DNA from: CAVSRC01 sp963730325
Lineage (GTDB): Bacteria; Pseudomonadota; Alphaproteobacteria; Rhizobiales; Kaistiaceae
Length of the DNA: 64,000 nt
Direction of reading: 5' to 3'
Assembly: GCA_963730325.1 (NCBI GenBank)
Contig: CAVSRC010000019.1
Coordinates: 310,001 to 374,000 of the forward strand
The translations under genes and the position numbers were made by a program. Shown here in pieces: positions 45,460 to 53,725 of this stretch. Position 1 is the stretch's first letter; each line of letters begins with the position of its first letter. Below the pieces are notes generated by a model. That model was not told the origin of the DNA. It made no database searches and worked only from the letters and a program-made list of their open reading frames with translations.

Positions 45460-46149
45460 TCAGTATTGCCTGCGGCGGCGCGGATCGTCGGCGTCCATCA
45501 CGGTGAAGCTGTGGCGGCGGATAAGGCCGAAGGCGTGCTGCTCCTGCCGGTGGACGAGATGCGGCTGGAACCCGGCGCGCTGGCATCGTCGCAAGGCACC
45601 AACATCGTCCTCGCCGACGAAGGCAAGCACGCTGCGTGCGCCGCGCGCGGCAGCGTGCTCGGCAACCCGTGCCATGGCCGCCGGCATGATGCCCATGCCG
45701 CGCCAGGCGGGCGCCACATAGGCGTGCTCGATCAGGGCCTCGTCGGAAGCAAGCCGCGGAAAGCCGCCGAGGCGCGCCACATAGGCGTTGTCGGACGCGC
45801 CGAACAGCCACTGGACGAAGCAGGGCGTGCCGGTGCGCGCGTCCACGGCGACAAAGGCCGCGCCGGGGCACTCGGCTGCCATCGCCCGGCAATTGGCGCG
45901 TTCGACGATGTCGCTGCCGTCATGCGGCAGCAGTACCGGCAGATCTGCCGGCCGTAGCGGACGCACCGAGATCGGGATCTGCGCTGCCGGCGGTTCGAGC
46001 GGCACGGCGAGGTCGCGGCAGAGGCCGATGCGCTGGCCGCTCGCGCGCAATCCAATGCGCAGGCGGCCGGCAACGCGCAGGCGCAGTTCGGCCAGCCGAA
46101 AGCGGATTTCCCTCACCGACAGCGTCTCGGAACTGCTCATCAGCCTCAC
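45460..46149 (-). CDS. GNAT-family acetyltransferase
   Basis: A 229-residue protein with a GNAT domain in the C-terminal two thirds: SVRPLRPADLPVLL, and the acetyl-CoA loop VAPAWRGMGIMPAAMARVAEHAA followed by ALRRCQRAGFQP. The N-terminal ~60 residues are basic and specific. GTG at 46149 follows GAGAGAG; an ATG three codons on is an alternative. Substrate unknown; not obviously tied to its neighbours. Confidence 0.75.
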   Translation of the reverse strand: MRLMSSSETLSVREIRFRLAELRLRVAGRLRIGLRASGQRIGLCRDLAVPLEPPAAQIPISVRPLRPADLPVLLPHDGSDIVERANCRAMAAECPGAAFVAVDARTGTPCFVQWLFGASDNAYVARLGGFPRLASDEALIEHAYVAPAWRGMGIMPAAMARVAEHAAARGARSVLAFVGEDDVGALRRCQRAGFQPHLVHRQEQHAFGLIRRHSFTVMDADDPRRRRQY

Positions 46150-46246
46150 GCGATCTCTCTCGCCACCGACCGACGATACTGCAATCGCGGAATCGCTCCA
46201 GACAACGACCGGCGGAGGTTAAGGTTAAGCCGGCAGCCGGCGCGGA

Positions 46247-46915
46247 TCAGGCAGGCTCTTCCCGGCGGAACAGAAACGAGGCCGCGGCAGCCGCGATCAG
46301 CGCGCCGACGATCTCAGCGGCGACGAAGGCCGGCACGTCGCCGGGCGCGATGCCCGAGAAGGTGGTGGTGAAGCTGCGCGCCAGCGCCACCGCCGGATTG
46401 GCGAAACTGGTCGATGCCGTGAACCAGTAGGCGGCGGTGATGACGAGGCCGACGAGCCAGGGCACCGCCGCCGGCGCGCTGCGGATGCCGCCGAGGATGA
46501 CGACGACCAGCGAGAAGGTCGCCACCACCTCCGCCAGCCACTGTGCGGTGCCGCTGCGCACGTGATCGCCGAGCGCCAGCGGCGCCAGATCGAACATGAG
46601 ATGGGCGACGATGGTGCCGGCAATGCCGCCGAGGCATTGCGCCACGACATAGGGCGCCACCTCGCGCCAGGGGAATTCGCCGCGCGCCGCGAAAGCGAGG
46701 CTGACGGCGGGGTTGAAATGCGCGCCGGAGATCGGCGCGAAGATGGTGATGATGACGACGAGGATGGCGCCGGTCGGGATCGTGTTGCAGAGGAGCGCCA
46801 GCGCCGTGTCGGAGGTCAGGCGCTCGGCCATGATGCCGGAGCCGACGACCGTGGCAACCAGCAGTGCCGTACCCAGTGCTTCGACTGCGGCGCGGCGTCC
46901 GAGAGCGGCCGTCAA
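46247..46915 (-). CDS. Aquaglyceroporin of an arsenic resistance operon (AqpS-like)
   Basis: A 222-residue channel with six helices and both asparagine-proline-alanine motifs (HFNPAVSLAF and FANPAVALAR). In rhizobia a gene of this type (aqpS) replaces the arsenite pump and lets arsenite made by ArsC leave the cell. No ATG fits; I use TTG at 46915, which overlaps the arsC stop as TTGA. It is the third gene of arsR-arsC-aqp, so the context supports arsenite efflux. Confidence 0.85.
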   Translation of the reverse strand: MTAALGRRAAVEALGTALLVATVVGSGIMAERLTSDTALALLCNTIPTGAILVVIITIFAPISGAHFNPAVSLAFAARGEFPWREVAPYVVAQCLGGIAGTIVAHLMFDLAPLALGDHVRSGTAQWLAEVVATFSLVVVILGGIRSAPAAVPWLVGLVITAAYWFTASTSFANPAVALARSFTTTFSGIAPGDVPAFVAAEIVGALIAAAAASFLFRREEPA

Positions 46916-47439
46916 GCCGGCCGCGCCCTGGCGGTGGTGCTGCCTTCGCTCTCGCCGATCGCCCTCAGCTTGGCGGTGAGGCTCATCTTGTCGATGCTGG
47001 CAAGCGGCAGGCTGACGAAGGCCGCGATGCGGTTGCGCATGAAGCGGAAGGCATTGTTGAAGGCGGCGCGCTTCTCCAGGTCGGGCCCGTCGACGGCGGC
47101 CGGATCTTCGATGCCCCAATGGGCGGTCATCGGCTGGCCCGGCCACACGGGACAGACCTCGCCGGCGGCGTTGTCACAGACCGTGAAGACGAAATCCAGC
47201 ACCGGCGCGTCCGGGGTGGCGAACTCGTCCCAGTTCTTCGAGCGCAGGCCATCGACCGGCAAGCCATTGCGGCTGAGCACGTCGATTGCCAAAGGATGCA
47301 CCTGCCCCTTGGGATGGCTGCCGGCCGAATAGGCGCGAAACCTGCCGGCGCCGAGCTGGTTGAGCAGCACCTCGCCGAGGATCGAGCGGGCCGAGTTGCC
47401 GGTGCACAGGAAGAGCACGTTGTAGATGCGGTCGGTCAT
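46912..47439 (-). CDS. arsC: Arsenate reductase, low-molecular-weight phosphatase family
   Basis: Reduces arsenate to arsenite. The 175-residue protein carries the P-loop VLFLCTGNSARSI (catalytic Cys near residue 12) and later thiol residues in FTVCDNAAGEVCPVWPG, typical of the thioredoxin/glutaredoxin-coupled phosphatase-like ArsC. Its ATG overlaps the arsR stop (ATGA). The C-terminal tail (GESEGSTTARARPA) is longer than usual. Confidence 0.92.
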   Translation of the reverse strand: MTDRIYNVLFLCTGNSARSILGEVLLNQLGAGRFRAYSAGSHPKGQVHPLAIDVLSRNGLPVDGLRSKNWDEFATPDAPVLDFVFTVCDNAAGEVCPVWPGQPMTAHWGIEDPAAVDGPDLEKRAAFNNAFRFMRNRIAAFVSLPLASIDKMSLTAKLRAIGESEGSTTARARPA

Positions 47440-47795
47440 GTGTGTGCGGCCTTCCTGGTTCGCGGGCGGCAGGGCGTCAGATCGGCAATCAGCGGCTGGC
47501 AAATCTCGGGCGACCCGCCGCAGCAGTCCTGCAGGAGAAAGGTGGTCAGCGCACGGAAGCGGTCGACATCGGCGCGGTAGATGATCGAGCGGCTGTGGCG
47601 CTCGCCGCGCACGAGGCCGCTATTGGCGAGCGTCGAGAGATGCGCCGACATGGTGTTCTGCGGTACGCCGACCGCGCGGGCGATCTCGCCGGCGGCGATG
47701 CCGTCGGGCTCGGCCGCCACCAGGCGGCGAAAGGTGTCGAGTCGGGTCGGCTGGGCGAGCGCGGCAAGCGCCGCGATGGCTTGTGCTGTTTCCAT
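47436..47795 (-). CDS. arsR: ArsR-family repressor
   Basis: A 119-residue winged-helix repressor controlling the ars operon. The DNA-binding part shows as GIAAGEIARAVGVPQNTMSAHLSTL. Arsenite binding in rhizobial-type ArsR uses a C-terminal thiol cluster, seen here as DCCGGSPEICQ near residue 90. The start at 47795 lies just inside an inverted repeat that could be its own operator. Confidence 0.92.
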   Translation of the reverse strand: METAQAIAALAALAQPTRLDTFRRLVAAEPDGIAAGEIARAVGVPQNTMSAHLSTLANSGLVRGERHSRSIIYRADVDRFRALTTFLLQDCCGGSPEICQPLIADLTPCRPRTRKAAHT

Positions 47796-47797
47796 AT

Positions 47798-47813
47798 ATC
47801 CAGATTAACGGAT
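47798..47813 (-). promoter_or_regulatory. Putative ArsR operator
   Basis: ATCC-N8-GGAT inverted repeat in an AT-rich stretch directly upstream of the arsR start, where an autoregulatory operator would be expected. Inferred from position and symmetry only. Confidence 0.35.
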
Positions 47814-47856
47814 TTATTGTGACAGGCAAATGACACCGGCGCCGGCGCCTCCGCTC

Positions 47857-48567
47857 TCACTTCTTCAGCGAGGCGCGGTAGTCGTGGACTTCCGCCGGCG
47901 TCATGGGCTTGGCGCGACGGGCGGCGACTTCGGCCGCCGTGACGTCGGCGAAGCCGGCGGGACGCGCGGCGTCATTGCCGAAATTCGTGCGGATATAGTG
48001 CACCACGGCGGCGATCTCGTCGTCGGAGAGGAAATCGAACGACGGCATTTCGGCTTCAAGATGCTGCCCTTCCACGTCGATCGCCCCCTCGAGACCGTAG
48101 AGGGCGACGACCGCGGGAAAATCGGGCGCCAGGAAGAGGTCGGGATTGCCGGCAAAGGGCGGGAACTCGCCCGGCTTGCCCTTGCCATCGGGCTGATGAC
48201 AGGCGACGCAGGTGTCCTCGTAGACCTGGGCGCCGTCGGCGCTGCTCACCTCAACGTCCCCGCCTCCGCCTCCGGCCGGCGGCGGTTTGGGACCGAGATA
48301 GGTGCCCAGATAGTCCAGGATCTTGGCGCGCTGATCGTCGCTGATCCTCAGGCCGAAGCCTTTCATGTTGTCGAGCACCGCGTCCCAGGCACCGCGGCGG
48401 ATGCCGGCCGAATCGAGCACCGATTGCAGGTCATGGCAGGTCTGGCAGTGGCCGTAGACGAGATCGCGGCCGGGGCCTTCGGGGAGGTTGAAACGCTCCG
48501 CGGCAGAGGCGGATGCAGACATCAGCAGCGTAGCGAAGACAAACGAGAGGACGGTCGCCGGTCGCAC
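47857..48567 (-). CDS. Periplasmic diheme cytochrome c, partner of sulfite dehydrogenase
   Basis: A 236-residue exported protein with a signal peptide (MRPATVLSFVFATLLMSASASA) and two heme c sites, CQTCH (41-45) and CVACH (120-124), separated by a proline/glycine linker. Distal-ligand regions include MKGFGLRI and MPSFDFLSDDEIAAVVHYIR. It follows the sulfite dehydrogenase gene by 72 bases, so it probably takes its electrons. It is longer than the monoheme SorB; SoxD-like and other diheme cytochromes are alternatives. GTG start preceded by GGAGAA. Confidence 0.86.
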   Translation of the reverse strand: MRPATVLSFVFATLLMSASASAAERFNLPEGPGRDLVYGHCQTCHDLQSVLDSAGIRRGAWDAVLDNMKGFGLRISDDQRAKILDYLGTYLGPKPPPAGGGGGDVEVSSADGAQVYEDTCVACHQPDGKGKPGEFPPFAGNPDLFLAPDFPAVVALYGLEGAIDVEGQHLEAEMPSFDFLSDDEIAAVVHYIRTNFGNDAARPAGFADVTAAEVAARRAKPMTPAEVHDYRASLKK

Positions 48568-48639
48568 AGCGCACTTCTCCGTTGGGCGTTGGATGAGACG
48601 CGGAAGGAGGGGCGCCGTTGCGGCGGCGCCCCGCCTCGC

Positions 48640-49908
48640 TCAGATGGAGATCTCGACGCTGTCGACGCCGTTCCACTCGTAGCCGCGTGGATTCCACCGC
48701 GTCAAACCGTCGAGCGGCTGGGTCCGCCCGAGCCCGTCGGTCGCCCGGCACATGAGCACGTTCTTGCCCGAGGCCAGCTTCGCCTTGCTCGACCAGTTGT
48801 ACCAGGCCCACGGGCTCTCCGGCGGCTTGATGTCGGCCGCAGCCCAACTCTTGCCGCCGTCGGCCGACACGTCGACCGAGGTGATCTCCGCCTCGCCATC
48901 GTTGAAGGCGATACCGGTGATCTCCACATCGCCGGCCTTGGCGCCGTCCTCGGGCAGCGGCGAGAAGATCACGCTCTTGATCTTGTGACCGTAGGTCGGA
49001 ACGCTGTTGTAGATGGTGTAGTCGTTGGCCTCGAACTCGCCCGGCTCGACCGGCATGTTGGGCATGCGATAGCCGACCGACTGGAAGGCGCTGTTCGACT
49101 GCTCGGCGGCGAACAGCAGCGTCGTCAGCATCTTGACGTTCATGTTGCCGTAATAGCCGGGGATGATCAGGCGTACCGGGCCGCCATGGCAGGCGGGGAT
49201 CGGCTCGCCGTTCATCTTCAGCGCCAGGATGGCGTTGTCGAGCGCGCTGTCGGCCAGGTGGTAGCTCTTGGCGAAGTCGGAGCCTTCCAGCGTCGCCGGC
49301 TGGTCCCAACCTTCGGCGGTCAGCCAGTGCGCGCTGTCGGCCGGCACCGTCTTGAGGTCGTCGAGCAGCGCACGCAGCGGCACGCCTTCCCATTCGACAT
49401 TGCCCATGCCGCCGTTCTTCCACTGGCCGCCGGCGACCTTCTCCTTGGCGGCGTAGTAGCTGCGGCCGTTACCGGCGCATTGCAGCACCGCGACGCGCTT
49501 CTCCTGCGGGCGCGCGGCGAGGTCGGCGATGGTCAGCGTGCGCGGCCGCTGCACCAGACCGTCGACGCGCACGGTCCAGCTCGCGACCATATCGGCGGGC
49601 GGCGGCGACGTCGTGGCGTACCAGGCGGCGTCGCCCGCGTGCGGGAAATGCAGCCGGTTGAACAGGATATCCTTCGGCGTGTGATCGTATTTGCGCAGCA
49701 TGCCGAGCGGCGTTTCCATGACGCCGAGGTCGGCATTGTGCACGATCAGGCCGGGGACCTTGCCGGCGATGATCTGGGCCGAATCCGGCGTGTCGGCGAG
49801 CGCCGAGCGCACCAGACCGGGCGAGGCCCCGATGGCGACACCGGCAACGCCGACCAGCTTGCCGAACTGGCGGCGCGACAGCCGCGACGTGTTCAACGAA
49901 TTGTCCAT
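48640..49908 (-). CDS. Sulfite oxidase family molybdoenzyme (SorA/SoxC-like)
   Basis: Periplasmic molybdopterin enzyme predicted to oxidise sulfite to sulfate. The 422-residue precursor has a Tat signal (LSRRQFGKLVGVAGVAIGA). The oxidoreductase molybdopterin domain includes VLQCAGNGRSYY with the molybdenum-ligating Cys144, and MGNVEWEGVPLRALLDD; a C-terminal dimerisation domain follows. SorA and SoxC are both in this family. No soxXYZAB genes are nearby, and sulfite is the product expected from the sHdr pathway downstream, so sulfite dehydrogenase is the better guess. A GGGAGGGAAAGC ribosome site precedes the ATG. Confidence 0.88.
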   Translation of the reverse strand: MDNSLNTSRLSRRQFGKLVGVAGVAIGASPGLVRSALADTPDSAQIIAGKVPGLIVHNADLGVMETPLGMLRKYDHTPKDILFNRLHFPHAGDAAWYATTSPPPADMVASWTVRVDGLVQRPRTLTIADLAARPQEKRVAVLQCAGNGRSYYAAKEKVAGGQWKNGGMGNVEWEGVPLRALLDDLKTVPADSAHWLTAEGWDQPATLEGSDFAKSYHLADSALDNAILALKMNGEPIPACHGGPVRLIIPGYYGNMNVKMLTTLLFAAEQSNSAFQSVGYRMPNMPVEPGEFEANDYTIYNSVPTYGHKIKSVIFSPLPEDGAKAGDVEITGIAFNDGEAEITSVDVSADGGKSWAAADIKPPESPWAWYNWSSKAKLASGKNVLMCRATDGLGRTQPLDGLTRWNPRGYEWNGVDSVEISI

Positions 49909-49990
49909 GCTTTCCCTCCCCTTAGCCGCTCCGGTTGAGATAAAGGTCTCAGATGCGGCAAACGCACCCGGTGCGTGCTGACCAGGGAAA

Positions 49991-50016
49991 AACGTCTGGG
50001 AGGGCCGGATTATTCC
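49991..50016 (-). promoter_or_regulatory. Possible ECF-sigma promoter of the sulfite dehydrogenase gene
   Basis: On the minus strand GGAAT and CGTT are separated by 17 bases, close to the GGAAC-N16/17-CGTT pattern of many ECF promoters. It lies 83-108 bases before the gene start and next to an ECF sigma/anti-sigma pair. The -35 has one mismatch. Confidence 0.35.
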
Positions 50017-50029
50017 CTGCGTTGAATAT

Positions 50030-50830
50030 TTATGCGTGGCAGGTGGTGCTGTGCTGCTTGTTCTGGGCGAGCTGCTGCCGCGCCTCGGCACCAAGCGGGG
50101 CGTGGGTCCGCGTTGCCTGCTCGACCGTGTCGGCAATCAGAGCCAGACGGCTCTGGTCCATGCCGACGGCGAACAGCAGATAGCCGAGGTCGCCGACGCG
50201 CCAGCTATAGGCGCGTGCGTCGCCGTCATCGACACGCACGACCGCCTTGGGCATGCGCCGGTCGACGAAGGCAAACAGGCTGAGGTGACAGCCGTGATGG
50301 CCGCGATAGCCGACCTGGAGCATGCGGCCCTCGGGTCCTTCGGCGACCTTGACCAGATCGATGGCGAGCTCCGTGCTGCGCAGGTCGGGCACGACCGGAA
50401 CCGCACCGAAGGTGTTGAGGGCAGCCAGAAGCACGGCCGGCGGGGTGTTCGCGGTCCCGCGCGCCTCGGCGGCGAGCCAGTCGGCATGGAGCGTGCGGGC
50501 GCGCGTGATGAGGTCCTTGGGCAGAGCCGGAGCCCGCGCCGCCGGCAGCATCGTCCACAGCGCCGTTCCCACCATGATGGCTGCCGCAATGCACGCCGCC
50601 AGGGCGGCCGGCCATATCACGCGGCGCTTGGGAATAACTGCGCTGAGGTCGGGCGGTGCATCGCTGAGCACGTCGTGGCTGACGCCCCTCAGGGCGTAGA
50701 GCGCCGCGATCTGGTCGGCGATTTCGGTGTCTCGACCGGCCGCTTCGGCCACCGCGGCGGCCGCCGGCGCATCGAGCTCGCCATCGACATAGGCGTTGAG
50801 TGTGGTCCAGCCGGGTGCAGGCATGGTCAT
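50030..50830 (-). CDS. Membrane anti-sigma factor
   Basis: A 266-residue single-pass protein: N-terminal cytosolic segment with TLNAYVDGELDAPAAAAVAEA (the anti-sigma helix pattern), a membrane helix near residues 92-112 (VIWPAALAACIAAAIMVGTA), and a periplasmic domain of about 150 residues with GYRGHHGCHLSLFAF. No zinc-binding H-x3-C-x2-C is present. The start overlaps the sigma factor stop (ATGA), the classic layout. A periplasmic cysteine/histidine sensor surface could detect oxidant or sulfur species, but this is inference. Confidence 0.82.
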   Translation of the reverse strand: MTMPAPGWTTLNAYVDGELDAPAAAAVAEAAGRDTEIADQIAALYALRGVSHDVLSDAPPDLSAVIPKRRVIWPAALAACIAAAIMVGTALWTMLPAARAPALPKDLITRARTLHADWLAAEARGTANTPPAVLLAALNTFGAVPVVPDLRSTELAIDLVKVAEGPEGRMLQVGYRGHHGCHLSLFAFVDRRMPKAVVRVDDGDARAYSWRVGDLGYLLFAVGMDQSRLALIADTVEQATRTHAPLGAEARQQLAQNKQHSTTCHA

Positions 50831-51345
50831 CGTCCCTGCCCGCGAACCCGGGCCAGCGGCGTTATATTGTCCTTCTGCAAAACAGCAAGAAGGGCGCCGC
50901 GGGCGCGGGCGATCCGGCTCATCACCGTGCCTTCCGCCACGCCCAGCACACTGGCTGCTTCGGCATAGGAAAATCCGACGAAATCGATCAGCCCGATGAT
51001 CTCCCGTTGCGTGGCCGACAGGCGCGTCATGGCGATGCGCACGGTCACCACGTCGATGATCCGGCGGTCGCCCCGCCAGCCGCACTCGACATCGTCGGCA
51101 TAGTCGTCGCTGGTCGGATCAATGGCAACTTCGCGGCCGGATTTCCGGTATTCGTCAATGAAGGCGTTCCTGAGTATGCGGAAAAGCCAGGTGCGGCGCG
51201 CTGCTTCGTCCGTCGGCCGCCGCTTCGCGGCCAGGGCGCGGACCACGCATTCCTGCACCAGATCGCGGGAATCGTCGCGGTCCTGGCTCAGCGCAAAGGC
51301 AAAGCCGTAGAGACGGTTGAGATAAGACTCGATCCAGTCGCGCAA
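50827..51345 (-). CDS. ECF-family RNA polymerase sigma factor
   Basis: A 172-residue sigma-70 family protein with region 2 (SQDRDDSRDLVQECVVRALAA, RTWLFRILRNAFIDEYRK) and region 4 (LSATQREIIGLIDFVGFSYAEAASVLGVAEGTVMSRI). It starts with TTG at 51345, with AGGA about six bases before. It forms a two-gene unit with the anti-sigma factor; the sulfite dehydrogenase lies immediately downstream on the same strand and is a likely target. Confidence 0.9.
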   Translation of the reverse strand: MRDWIESYLNRLYGFAFALSQDRDDSRDLVQECVVRALAAKRRPTDEAARRTWLFRILRNAFIDEYRKSGREVAIDPTSDDYADDVECGWRGDRRIIDVVTVRIAMTRLSATQREIIGLIDFVGFSYAEAASVLGVAEGTVMSRIARARGALLAVLQKDNITPLARVRGQGR

Positions 51346-51535
51346 GCCTGTCCTGCCTTCCCCTCAGTCAGCCGCGGCGATGGGACGCAGCGTCGTCCGG
51401 CCGCGACGGCCTTGTCAAGCCGTGGACGCCGACCGTCACAAAAGGCGCGCGCCGCGACGACCGGTTGACCGCGGCCGGTCTCTGGCGCTTCTGTGGTCGA
51501 CAACGGAAAGCGCCAAGCGGAGGGAGGACAGACAC

Positions 51536-52612
51536 GTGCGGCTTCGCGTCATCGACTTCGGCCATGTGTCGTCGCTGAAGAGCCAGGCGGTCTATCACGG
51601 CCTCGCCGAGGCGCTCGGAGCGGACGACGATCCCGTCCTGTCGCTGGTCAATCCGACCGACCCCTATGTCTGCGTCGGCGTCCATCAGGAGATCGCCCGC
51701 GAGGTCGACGAGGACTATTGCGCCCAGGCGAGACTGCCGGTCATTCGCCGCAAGGTCGGCGGCGGCGCGGTCTATCTCGACCGCAACCAGATGTTCTTCC
51801 ATTTCATCTATCCGCACGGCAAGGCGCCGCAATATGCGGCCAACCTCTATCCGCTGTTCTGCGAGCCGGCGGTGAGGACCTATCGCGAACTCGGTGTCGC
51901 GGCCGAGTACCGGCCGATCAACGACATCCAGGTGGCGGGCCGCAAGATCGGCGGCACCGGCGCCGCGTCGATCGGCGCGGCAACCGTGATGGTCGGCTCG
52001 TTCATGTTCGATTTCGACACCGCGACCATGGCGCGCTGCCTGAAGGTGCCCTCGGAGAAATTCCGCGACAAGCTGAAGGCGACGCTCGACGACTACATGA
52101 CGACCATGAAACGCGAGCTTGCCGCGGTGCCGTCGCGCGAGGACGTCAAGGCGCGCTTCCTCAAGCATTGCGAGGCGGTGCTCGATGTCACCGCCGTCGA
52201 GGACAAGCCGACGGCGGCCGAGGAAAGGGCGATCGCCGAACAGGAGGCGCTGCTTTCCGATCCCGACTGGACCCAGCGGCAGGGCCGCAAGTTCGTCGAG
52301 CTTGGCGTGAAGATCTCCGCCGGGACCCATCTCACCGAAAGCGCCCACAAGGCGCGGGGCGGCCTCGTCCGTGCCCATCTTCTGGCGCGTGACGGCATCG
52401 TCGCCGACCTGATGCTTTCAGGCGACTACACCTGCCTGCCGGCGGACGGCGCCGACCGGCTGGCTGCCGCGCTGATCGGCACAAGGCTCGATGCGGAAGC
52501 TCTGACCGCCGCTGCCGATGCGGCGATGCGCGATCTCGCGCTCGACATGCCGGGCGTCGAGCCGGCCGACATCGCGGCCGTCGTCATGGCGGCCGTCCCG
52601 CCGGCGGAGTGA
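51536..52612 (+). CDS. Lipoate-protein ligase of the sulfur oxidation locus
   Basis: Attaches lipoate (or octanoate) to a carrier protein, here presumably the GcvH-like LbpA encoded at 60.4 kb. The 358-residue protein has the ligase motif RRKVGGGAVYLDRNQMFFHF and the adenylate-binding NDIQVAGRKIGGTGAASIG. The GTG start at 51536 is preceded by GGAGGGAGGA; the open frame further upstream is not family-like. Dedicated lipoate ligases are known to accompany sHdr-type sulfur oxidation genes. Confidence 0.88.
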   Translation: MRLRVIDFGHVSSLKSQAVYHGLAEALGADDDPVLSLVNPTDPYVCVGVHQEIAREVDEDYCAQARLPVIRRKVGGGAVYLDRNQMFFHFIYPHGKAPQYAANLYPLFCEPAVRTYRELGVAAEYRPINDIQVAGRKIGGTGAASIGAATVMVGSFMFDFDTATMARCLKVPSEKFRDKLKATLDDYMTTMKRELAAVPSREDVKARFLKHCEAVLDVTAVEDKPTAAEERAIAEQEALLSDPDWTQRQGRKFVELGVKISAGTHLTESAHKARGGLVRAHLLARDGIVADLMLSGDYTCLPADGADRLAAALIGTRLDAEALTAAADAAMRDLALDMPGVEPADIAAVVMAAVPPAE

Positions 52613-52621
52613 CGGCTGACC

Positions 52622-52849
52622 CTATAGCCCGACCAGCTCGGCGTGGACGCCCTCGCCGCGCACCACGTCCAGCAATGTGTGCGCGCTCACCGCTGCCGGA
52701 TCGTATTTGACGATCATCAGATGCGGCTTCTGGTCGTGAAGGGTCGCGTCGCTCACGCCGGCGCGCGCCTTGACGCTGTCGACGATCTTCATGCGCCTGT
52801 CGTGGTCGATGGTCTCGTCCACATGGATGATGACATCCACCGTCTGCAT
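52622..52849 (-). CDS. Small heavy-metal-domain-like protein lacking the CxxC site
   Basis: A 75-residue protein with the beta-alpha-beta-beta-alpha-beta pattern of HMA domains (QTVDVIIHVDETIDHDRRM, then VSDATLHDQKPHLMIVKYD). It has no cysteine at all, so the usual metal-binding CxxC is missing. GGAGGAGAG precedes the ATG at 52849. It is transcribed divergently from the amidotransferase-like gene, with an operator-like dyad between them. Function unknown; the setting suggests a role connected with sulfur oxidation or its control. Confidence 0.72.
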   Translation of the reverse strand: MQTVDVIIHVDETIDHDRRMKIVDSVKARAGVSDATLHDQKPHLMIVKYDPAAVSAHTLLDVVRGEGVHAELVGL

Positions 52850-52888
52850 CGGCTCTCCTCCCCTCGAGATGCCTCCCACCGGTGTTTT

Positions 52889-52910
52889 CATATCCGAAAA
52901 TTCTGATATG
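52889..52910. promoter_or_regulatory. 22-base operator-like dyad between divergent genes
   Basis: The sequence has CATATC and GATATG as outer arms, and GAA/TTC inside, giving the near-perfect symmetry CATATC-N-GAA-WW-TTC-N-GATATG. It lies 40 bases before one start and 29 before the other. Winged-helix repressors of the ArsR family, known to control sulfur oxidation genes, bind such dyads; no such regulator gene lies next to it. Confidence 0.65.
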
Positions 52911-52938
52911 TCCATGAAGTCGTGCCGTGGGAGGCCGC

Positions 52939-53646
52939 ATGAAATCCATCTGCGTTCTGCAACATATCGAGGCCGAGTATCTCGGGCTGATCGAGGATCA
53001 TCTCGAGGCGCGCGCCATCCGCTTCGGCTACTGCCGGCCGTTCGTGGCGGGCGGCAAGGTGCCTGCCGATGCGGAGGGCTATGACGGTCTGGTCATCCTC
53101 GGAGCCGGTCCCTTCGGCGTGGTCAGCGGTTCGCTGCTTCCGACCCTCGCACCGGAGCTGAGGCTGACGGCCGACTTCCTTCAGCGCGACCTGCCGGTGA
53201 TCGGCATCGGCATCGGCGCCGTCATCCTGGCGACCGCCGCCGGCGGCGGTGCAGAGGAATCGCCTCTCCGTTTTGCGGTCGAGGATGTGCGGCGCGTGTC
53301 GGGCGATGCACTTGGCGGCCGACTGCCGGAACGCTTTCCGATGGCGCTCTACATGCGCGACCGGCCAGCCCTTCCCGCCTCCGCAACGGTGCTGGCCGAG
53401 AGCGCGGCGGGCGAGCCGATGGTCTTTCAGACTGCGACAACGGCGCTTGGCTTCCTCGGCCATCCGGGCATCAAATCGGCTATGATCGAGGACATGGCCA
53501 TGGAATTCGCCGAGACGCCGGAAGGGCTCGCGGACGGCCTTCAGCAACTGCGCGAGCAGCAAAGCGCGATTGCCGAGGCGCTTTCCGAAATCATGGTCGG
53601 ATTGATCCAGCAGACCGATTGGATGGCACCGTCGGGCCGCATCTGA
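52939..53646 (+). CDS. Class I glutamine amidotransferase homologue lacking catalytic residues
   Basis: A 235-residue protein with the GMP-synthase-type GATase1 fold (MKSICVLQHIEAEYLGLIEDHL, YDGLVILGAGPFGVV). At the nucleophile elbow, where active enzymes have G-I-C-x-G, it reads VIGIGIGAVIL, so the cysteine is glycine (residue 91). The H-P-E of the triad reads LGHPGI, keeping His but losing Glu. It cannot release ammonia from glutamine by the known mechanism and is probably a binding or regulatory protein. GGGAGG precedes the ATG. It sits immediately upstream of the sHdr operon. Confidence 0.82.
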   Translation: MKSICVLQHIEAEYLGLIEDHLEARAIRFGYCRPFVAGGKVPADAEGYDGLVILGAGPFGVVSGSLLPTLAPELRLTADFLQRDLPVIGIGIGAVILATAAGGGAEESPLRFAVEDVRRVSGDALGGRLPERFPMALYMRDRPALPASATVLAESAAGEPMVFQTATTALGFLGHPGIKSAMIEDMAMEFAETPEGLADGLQQLREQQSAIAEALSEIMVGLIQQTDWMAPSGRI

Positions 53647-53681
53647 GCGATGCGCCTTTGCCGGCAGACGAATCTTGTATT

Positions 53682-53707
53682 TATTCTAACAATGCAATAT
53701 TGGAATA
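53682..53707. promoter_or_regulatory. 26-base operator-like dyad upstream of the sHdr operon
   Basis: An AT-rich imperfect palindrome starting TATTC and ending GAATA, with inner symmetry (TATTC-N-AA-N-A-N-TGCA-N-T-N-TT-N-GAATA), 20 of 26 positions symmetric. It lies about 70 bases before dsrE, in the only AT-rich patch, where the promoter of the operon must be. A dimeric repressor site overlapping the promoter is likely. Confidence 0.55.
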
Positions 53708-53725
53708 TGTTTAGGGAGCAAGCAT

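Noticed and set aside
47857..49908. soxCD as part of a Sox operon
   Set aside because: No soxXYZAB genes adjoin; the pair fits a free-standing sulfite dehydrogenase and cytochrome better, though SoxC homology cannot be excluded.
52939..53646. Active GMP-synthase-type amidotransferase
   Set aside because: The nucleophilic cysteine position is glycine and the triad glutamate is absent.
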